From CALSMU01 sp965230225 (GTDB taxonomy: Bacteria > Bacteroidota > Bacteroidia > Flavobacteriales_D > Parvicellaceae): a stretch of DNA of 64,000 nt. The DNA lies in contig CBDDKM010000002.1 in NCBI GenBank assembly GCA_965230225.1, positions 682,001 to 746,000 of the forward strand. Reading direction: 5' to 3'. This document shows positions 61,201 to 64,000 of the stretch, piece after piece. Each line of letters begins with the position of its first letter. Position 1 is the first letter of the stretch. The notes beneath the pieces are model-generated. The model saw nothing but the letters and a program-made list of their open reading frames with translations, was not told where the DNA came from and searched no databases. The position numbers and the translations under genes are program-made.

Positions 61201-61541
61201 ACAATGGTGATGGAACGATGAGCATTATTCCATTACCCATAGAGGCACAATTCTCTTATGTTCAGGATATATTAGTGGAAGACCTGAATAAAGATGGGAA
61301 GGATGATATAGTAGTTGTTGGTAATAACTATGGTGTGGACATAGAAATGGGTAAAAGTGATGCCTCTTACGGGTTGGTTTTGATCAATAAGGGGGGTGGA
61401 AATTTCGATCCACTATCTGTTAAAGAATCCGGTTTTAGTACAAAAGGTTTAGACTCCAGGTACATTAAATTGGTTGCAGAAGGAATAATTGCGGTAGCCA
61501 ATAATAATGGCCCTTTGCAATTATTTGAAATTCAGGAATAG
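58218..61541 (+). CDS. VCBS/FG-GAP repeat lipoprotein with ASPIC/UnbV domain (CRTAC1-like)
   Basis: The 1107 residues start with a lipoprotein signal (LAFTSCDET). About a dozen FG-GAP/VCBS blades carry calcium-binding DxDxDG-type loops (DVNADGLPD, DYDNDGDLD, DINNDGYTD, DFDNDGWKD, DLDLDGDLD, DANNDGLLD, DYDKDGDLD, DFDGDGDLD, DLNKDGKDD). In the middle (about 530-600) is an ASPIC/UnbV domain (GYGAKVIVES, PYRGFLSS, VIWPNGKKQ). It forms one or two beta propellers on the outer side of a membrane. It is translationally coupled to the haloperoxidase-like gene, as such pairs often are in this phylum. Its ligand or role is unknown; a partner role for the enzyme is inferred. A terminator follows. Confidence 0.9.
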   Translation: MRLNHYLLLLLSLAFTSCDETQETEKQEIKTQEKSEPKELPLFTKLTEEESGFFFLNEINQTSDVNVLAYENYYNGGGVGVGDVNADGLPDLFLTGNIFGGRLYLNKGNLQFEQISESANVFTTGFTTDVSFVDINQDGYQDIYLCKSLSVNPEDRRNVLLLNNGDNTFTDQAEAFGIADNGYSNQSLFFDYDNDGDLDLYLMNHRVDFDNAQTIHDTKGNKGNIVPSDQFWTNHSADRLYENKGDLTFEDVTELSGIINNDFSLSAVATDINNDGYTDLFVANDFTSKDHVYINQGNGKFVDEVEKIFGHIAKSSMGSDVADFNNDGLVDVVNVDMTPEDNYRQKQLKGASPYDLYHMAKDYGFYHQISRNMLQLNNGDGTFSEIGQMANMAYTDWSWSALFADFDNDGWKDLFISNGHYKDITDLDYLKYKSVEAVDAAGGLDHVDMLELIDLMTSTKIRNYVFQNDQNLRFNDVSEKWGISDLTHSNGSAYADLDLDGDLDLVINNFNQEAFLYRNNAVELGKGNYLTVQLKGDKGNLLGYGAKVIVESDAGTQLQECSPYRGFLSSLESSLHFGLGGQSEVSSVSVIWPNGKKQTINNVKANQFIEFNISEATDQHVYISSTNDGILKSLASKIDYNHKEDPFIDFKQEPLLEHMFSNRGPVMAVADVDGNGTQDLYIGGSAGISGELWLQGSNGEFGKRANSDFQSDSKMEDGGCEFFDANNDGLLDLYVSSGSNQFDDGAMYQDRLYIGDGKGGFKKSEEALPKIESSTSCVVPIDYDKDGDLDLFVGGFVKKNAFPLTGKSWLLQNENGAFIDQSGQLPESGQLGIVNDAITLSEDELVVVGEWVKITFLKSNGVGFEEKEIAGLEKSDGWWNCVKANDFDGDGDLDLVVGNRGLNTMFKASAEHPAKLFWGDFDDNSDLDAFPVYYYKNDQAYFPKHGLDQMFMQMKGIRKIFKSYEAYSSASLNDIIPDQSNSLTVHWHESVYIENNGDGTMSIIPLPIEAQFSYVQDILVEDLNKDGKDDIVVVGNNYGVDIEMGKSDASYGLVLINKGGGNFDPLSVKESGFSTKGLDSRYIKLVAEGIIAVANNNGPLQLFEIQE

Positions 61542-61550
61542 TATAAAACG

Positions 61551-61580
61551 AAAAAAGGGAACCAAAAGGCTCCCTTTTTA
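61551..61580. terminator. Bidirectional terminator between convergent genes
   Basis: AAAAAGGGA and TCCCTTTTT arms with a partly paired inner segment around an AAAA loop, A-rich on the left and T-rich on the right. It lies between the VCBS lipoprotein stop (plus strand) and the tail-collar gene stop (minus strand). Confidence 0.8.
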
Positions 61581-61600
61581 TATAATAAGCTTTGTTAGGC

Positions 61601-62173
61601 TTAGTTTCTTGATGGGAATGTTCCAACAAGTGCAATGATGTAGTTAATTGCTAAAAATGGTTGCATGTTGTTTACTGCCTGGTTTCCTCCTGTGTTTCCA
61701 ACAGTAACTTGCACTCCATTTGGGGCAGCTGTATCATCAGTTGAGTTATTCCAGTCACTGATTTGAACATTTCCTCCTGCTCCTGCTCCAGACATTACTC
61801 TTCCAGAAGCTGTAGCTGGGTAGTTACCTGCAGGATCTCCAGAAGTTCCTGTGCTAGAGGTTTTTAATGTTCCAGCTGCAGTATGATTATGGGAAGGTAT
61901 TTGAGTAACATTAAGAACATTGTGATCTGTTCCTCCTCTTTGACCTAATCTATAAGTTGGTAAACCTGGTCCTGTTCCTGGTTGAATAGGAGCACGTCCT
62001 CTTAAGTCCGGTAATCCGAAAGTTGTTCTTCCATCTCCTCCGTAAGTAGTTCCCAAAATTGAGAATAAAGCTTGGTTTTGTGCAATTGATAAAAGTTGAC
62101 CTTCACAGTAAGCCCATCCTCTTGGGGCAAAATTTCCTGCAAACATAACTACTTGTCCAATAAATGGTTCCAT
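61601..62173 (-). CDS. Phage tail collar / microcystin-dependent protein (Mdp)-like
   Basis: The 190 residues start with MEPFIGQVVMFAGNFAPRGW and AYCEGQLLSIAQNQALFSILG, then TYGGDGRTTFGLPDLRGR and IPSHNHT, the signature of tail-collar domain proteins related to MdpB. In free-living Bacteroidota these genes are found outside prophages and have no settled role. No other phage gene is nearby, and there is one copy rather than the usual two or three. A small GGCAGA/TCTGCC hairpin (62203-62221) lies in the leader. Confidence 0.88.
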   Translation of the reverse strand: MEPFIGQVVMFAGNFAPRGWAYCEGQLLSIAQNQALFSILGTTYGGDGRTTFGLPDLRGRAPIQPGTGPGLPTYRLGQRGGTDHNVLNVTQIPSHNHTAAGTLKTSSTGTSGDPAGNYPATASGRVMSGAGAGGNVQISDWNNSTDDTAAPNGVQVTVGNTGGNQAVNNMQPFLAINYIIALVGTFPSRN

Positions 62174-62248
62174 TGTAATAATAAATTAAAGGGTTAATAA
62201 TGGGCAGAGGTCGATTCTGCCTTTTGCATAAAGATATTTGGAAAAGAA

Positions 62249-62270
62249 CACGACCTGAAAATCAGTCGTG
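62249..62270 (-). terminator. Candidate terminator after the LuxR-HTH gene
   Basis: CACGAC / GTCGTG (6 bp) with an inner TGA/TCA after one bulged C; on the minus strand the stem is followed by a T-rich stretch (GTTCTTTTCC). It lies 30 bp after the stop at 62301. Confidence 0.5.
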
Positions 62271-62300
62271 ATCAATTCGTAGACAGGGGGTGTTATTAAA

Positions 62301-62819
62301 TTATAAAGAGAGTATAAAGACTTGTAAGTCAGTAGACTTATCAAGCTTCATTTTCTTTTTTAACCGATATTTGTGCGTTCTTACACTGTCTTGATTGATG
62401 TGTAAAACATTGGCAATTTCCCTATTAGACATGTGCATTTTTAGGTAGGCACAGTACTTCAAGTCTTCGTTGGTTAACTTGGGAAATCGATTCTTAATTT
62501 CGGTAAAAAAATGAGGGTGTAACCGCTCAAACTGAGATTTAAATTCGGACCAGTTATCTTTCTCTTTCAAGATGCTTCCAACCAAATTGATCACCGATTT
62601 TAGTTCTCTTTTGGTTTCTCCGGAGGTGTGGACCAGGATTTTTTCAATTTTATTTTTGATATCGCTCAGGGCACGATTGTGCTGACTGAGTTCAATCAAC
62701 TTTGCATTGAGTTCAAGGTTGTTTATCTCCAACTTCTTATCCTTCTCGTCAATTTCTAACAACAGGTCACTCAGTGCATGTTCATCAGAATCTGCAAAAA
62801 AATGTAACATGGGGGGCAT
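62301..62819 (-). CDS. Coiled-coil LuxR-type HTH transcriptional regulator
   Basis: The 172-residue protein has an acidic coiled-coil region (about 10-85, DEKDKKLEINNLELNAKLIE) and a C-terminal LuxR/GerE-like HTH (about 110-172, LTNEDLKYCAYLKMHMSNRE, VLHINQDSVRTHKYRLKKKM). There is no receiver domain or TM segment. It resembles the C-terminal output of the TPR-LuxR proteins such as that at 15438, as a stand-alone cytosolic form. The start is the ATG at 62819 (a second one at 62810 is possible). Inverted repeats around its promoter boxes suggest regulation by itself or another dimeric protein. Confidence 0.85.
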   Translation of the reverse strand: MPPMLHFFADSDEHALSDLLLEIDEKDKKLEINNLELNAKLIELSQHNRALSDIKNKIEKILVHTSGETKRELKSVINLVGSILKEKDNWSEFKSQFERLHPHFFTEIKNRFPKLTNEDLKYCAYLKMHMSNREIANVLHINQDSVRTHKYRLKKKMKLDKSTDLQVFILSL

Positions 62820-62829
62820 GTTTATGGGT

Positions 62830-62853
62830 GAGTATTACTCAAATATAATACTC
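62830..62853. promoter_or_regulatory. Promoter TATATTTG with inverted repeat GAGTATT/AATACTC
   Basis: TATATTTG on the minus strand (62847-62840) fits the -7 box, 20 bp before the ATG at 62819. The 7-bp arms GAGTATT (62830-62836) and AATACTC (62847-62853) surround it, so a protein bound there would block transcription. Confidence 0.45.
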
Positions 62854-62905
62854 GAATCCAATCTACAGCTATTTTAGTTGATAAAAATTGAAGGGGGAAA
62901 TCACC

Positions 62906-62928
62906 CAAATTTAGGGTAATATTACCCT
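62906..62928. promoter_or_regulatory. Second promoter-like box with 16-bp palindrome AGGGTAATATTACCCT
   Basis: TAAATTTG on the minus strand (62913-62906) lies next to the perfect palindrome AGGGTAATATTACCCT (62913-62928). The right arm TATTACCC resembles TATTACTC in the downstream repeat at 62833, suggesting two related operators. Confidence 0.4.
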
Positions 62929-62966
62929 TTTTCACAGTAAATTTCCTTAATTAACGGGGCTTGTAG

Positions 62967-64000
62967 CTACTTGATTTCTTCGTTATAGAAAACCTTGTAA
63001 TACATCATTTGCTTTTCCTCATCATAACCTTGTTCCACAAAATGATTCATGGAATCCACATCATTAAAATCTAGTTTAATCTGGATGTGCGTGTCTAGTT
63101 TAATGGAGTTTTTGATGGTTCTTTTTTGCTTTTCCAGTACGGTTTCGGAAACATCAAACTGATCGGCAATTTGTATTTCGTATTCCTGCTCGTAAGCTTC
63201 TTTATAGTGGTTAAAGTCTTCTTTGATTTCTTCATCTGCAAACATGGCATCACTGAACTCTTCCACCTGAACATTTTCGTTTTCCTCGAAGTATTTTACG
63301 GAATGGTTTACAAAGTCGATTTCATCCTTCTTGGTTTCTTCTCCAATCACATCTCTAGCAAACGACTTGCACAGATCCAGAAAATTGTCCGTTTCAAAGT
63401 TCTCATCTCTGATGTGATCAATGTTTAGGAAGTCTCTTTTCCAGTATTCAGCATCGTAGCTGTTGTTGTCCACAGTAAGAACAGTTGTTCCGGATTCTGT
63501 ATTTAGTATTAAAGCTCCCTTATCCAGTTTTTTAATACTAATTCCTTTTTCGGTGTTAAGGATTAGTTTTTTGCTTTTTTCCTCCAGTTGGAAAAAGGAA
63601 TCTTTGCGCTCAGATTTAAAAATTCCGATGGCTTGTACCTCTTCTCCCTGCAGATACATCTCGTTAAAATAGGCTACAAAAACGTCTCCTGATTTAATGT
63701 GTGGATGATTAGATTGATCGTAAAGGTGTCTTAATATCTTAATGGAATTTTCGTAGAAATCGCTTTTGTTTTCAAACGTTTCATCGGCAACTCCTTTAAG
63801 CACATTATAACTAAGTTCTACATCGTGAACGAATTGATATTTCTCGGTTATTTTGGTAAATGGTTTAAGAAAGTAATCCATTAGTAGATCACTCATCTCT
63901 TCGTTTACAGTGGTTAGTTCCTGAGAGATGAAAATGTTTTCATCCTTGTGTTTGTTACCAACCCTGTGTATGGCTAATTGCCCAAGTTTAGACGACTCTA
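62967..64000 (-). CDS. Nucleoid-associated protein NdpA/YejK family (5' end missing)
   Basis: The frame is open to the right window edge; the in-frame ATG at 63896 is internal, because the upstream codons (KLGQLAIHRVGNKHKDENIF, then ISQELTTVNEE) match the N-terminal part of the family. So the start lies beyond the window. The visible 344 residues contain MSDLLMDYFLKPF, SGDVFVAYF, KSERKDSFF and the late acidic region. YejK-type proteins associate with the nucleoid; their exact role is unsettled. The gene ends about 150 bp before the LuxR-HTH gene on the same strand. Confidence 0.9.
   Translation of the reverse strand, partial: ESSKLGQLAIHRVGNKHKDENIFISQELTTVNEEMSDLLMDYFLKPFTKITEKYQFVHDVELSYNVLKGVADETFENKSDFYENSIKILRHLYDQSNHPHIKSGDVFVAYFNEMYLQGEEVQAIGIFKSERKDSFFQLEEKSKKLILNTEKGISIKKLDKGALILNTESGTTVLTVDNNSYDAEYWKRDFLNIDHIRDENFETDNFLDLCKSFARDVIGEETKKDEIDFVNHSVKYFEENENVQVEEFSDAMFADEEIKEDFNHYKEAYEQEYEIQIADQFDVSETVLEKQKRTIKNSIKLDTHIQIKLDFNDVDSMNHFVEQGYDEEKQMMYYKVFYNEEIK

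Noticed and set aside
61601..62173. Tail-collar protein as a sign of prophage
   Set aside because: No integrase, capsid, terminase or other tail gene is nearby; Mdp-like proteins occur outside phages.

Overview
The window reads as chromosomal DNA of a member of the Bacteroidota, most likely a marine Flavobacteriales-type bacterium. The reasons are the low G+C content, six secreted proteins ending in type IX secretion (T9SS) type A sorting domains, start-proximal TAnnTTTG promoter elements, TPR proteins fused to histidine kinase or LuxR-type output modules, and the gene order DUF4175 / RsbW-like ATPase / ybeY / mnmG. No rRNA, tRNA, CRISPR array or insertion sequence was found.

Layout. 1-6825 (minus strand) is a housekeeping cluster: DUF4175 membrane protein, RsbW-like ATPase, YbeY, MnmG and a methyltransferase cut by the window edge. 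Two parS-like centromere sites lie between mnmG and the methyltransferase. 6954-10112 is an operon of a 7TM-SpoIIE phosphatase, a membrane protein and a small HENIH protein. 10267-15243 holds two T9SS-exported proteins, a small STAS/SEC14-like protein and two microproteins. 15438-20050 holds a TPR-LuxR regulator and three tandem paralogues carrying a KPVIYLYP motif. 20173-24105 (plus strand) has a DUF6515 protein, then a queD / PLP decarboxylase / hemN operon. 24102-29180 is a putative damage-inducible mutagenesis cassette: a DnaE2-like polymerase and a Y-family polymerase, divergent from a LexA-like self-cleaving repressor. 29229-35786 holds PaaD, a second STAS/SEC14-like protein, DinB, a GAF histidine kinase, a GH18-type lipoprotein and a TPR histidine kinase.

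35938-56568 is the most striking region: about 20 kb on one strand containing four giant T9SS surface proteins (776 codons in the longest reading for the smallest, up to 1996 residues). They are built from homogenised tandem repeats (51-residue GCDS modules, 79-residue LDDASFSYS modules, roughly 81-residue HYR modules). Three of them share near-identical C-termini and the same terminator hairpin, and a lone sulfotransferase gene sits among them. 56869-61541 encodes a vanadium-haloperoxidase/PAP2 lipoprotein coupled to a VCBS/ASPIC-UnbV lipoprotein. 61601-64000 has a tail-collar (Mdp-like) protein, a LuxR-HTH regulator with palindromes at its promoters, and a nucleoid-associated protein that runs off the window.

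Functional themes are surface display by T9SS, phosphorylation and partner-switch signalling (SpoIIE phosphatase, RsbW-like kinase, STAS-like proteins, two histidine kinases), and translesion DNA synthesis (three polymerases and a LexA-like regulator). All family assignments come from reading motifs by eye; no database search was possible.
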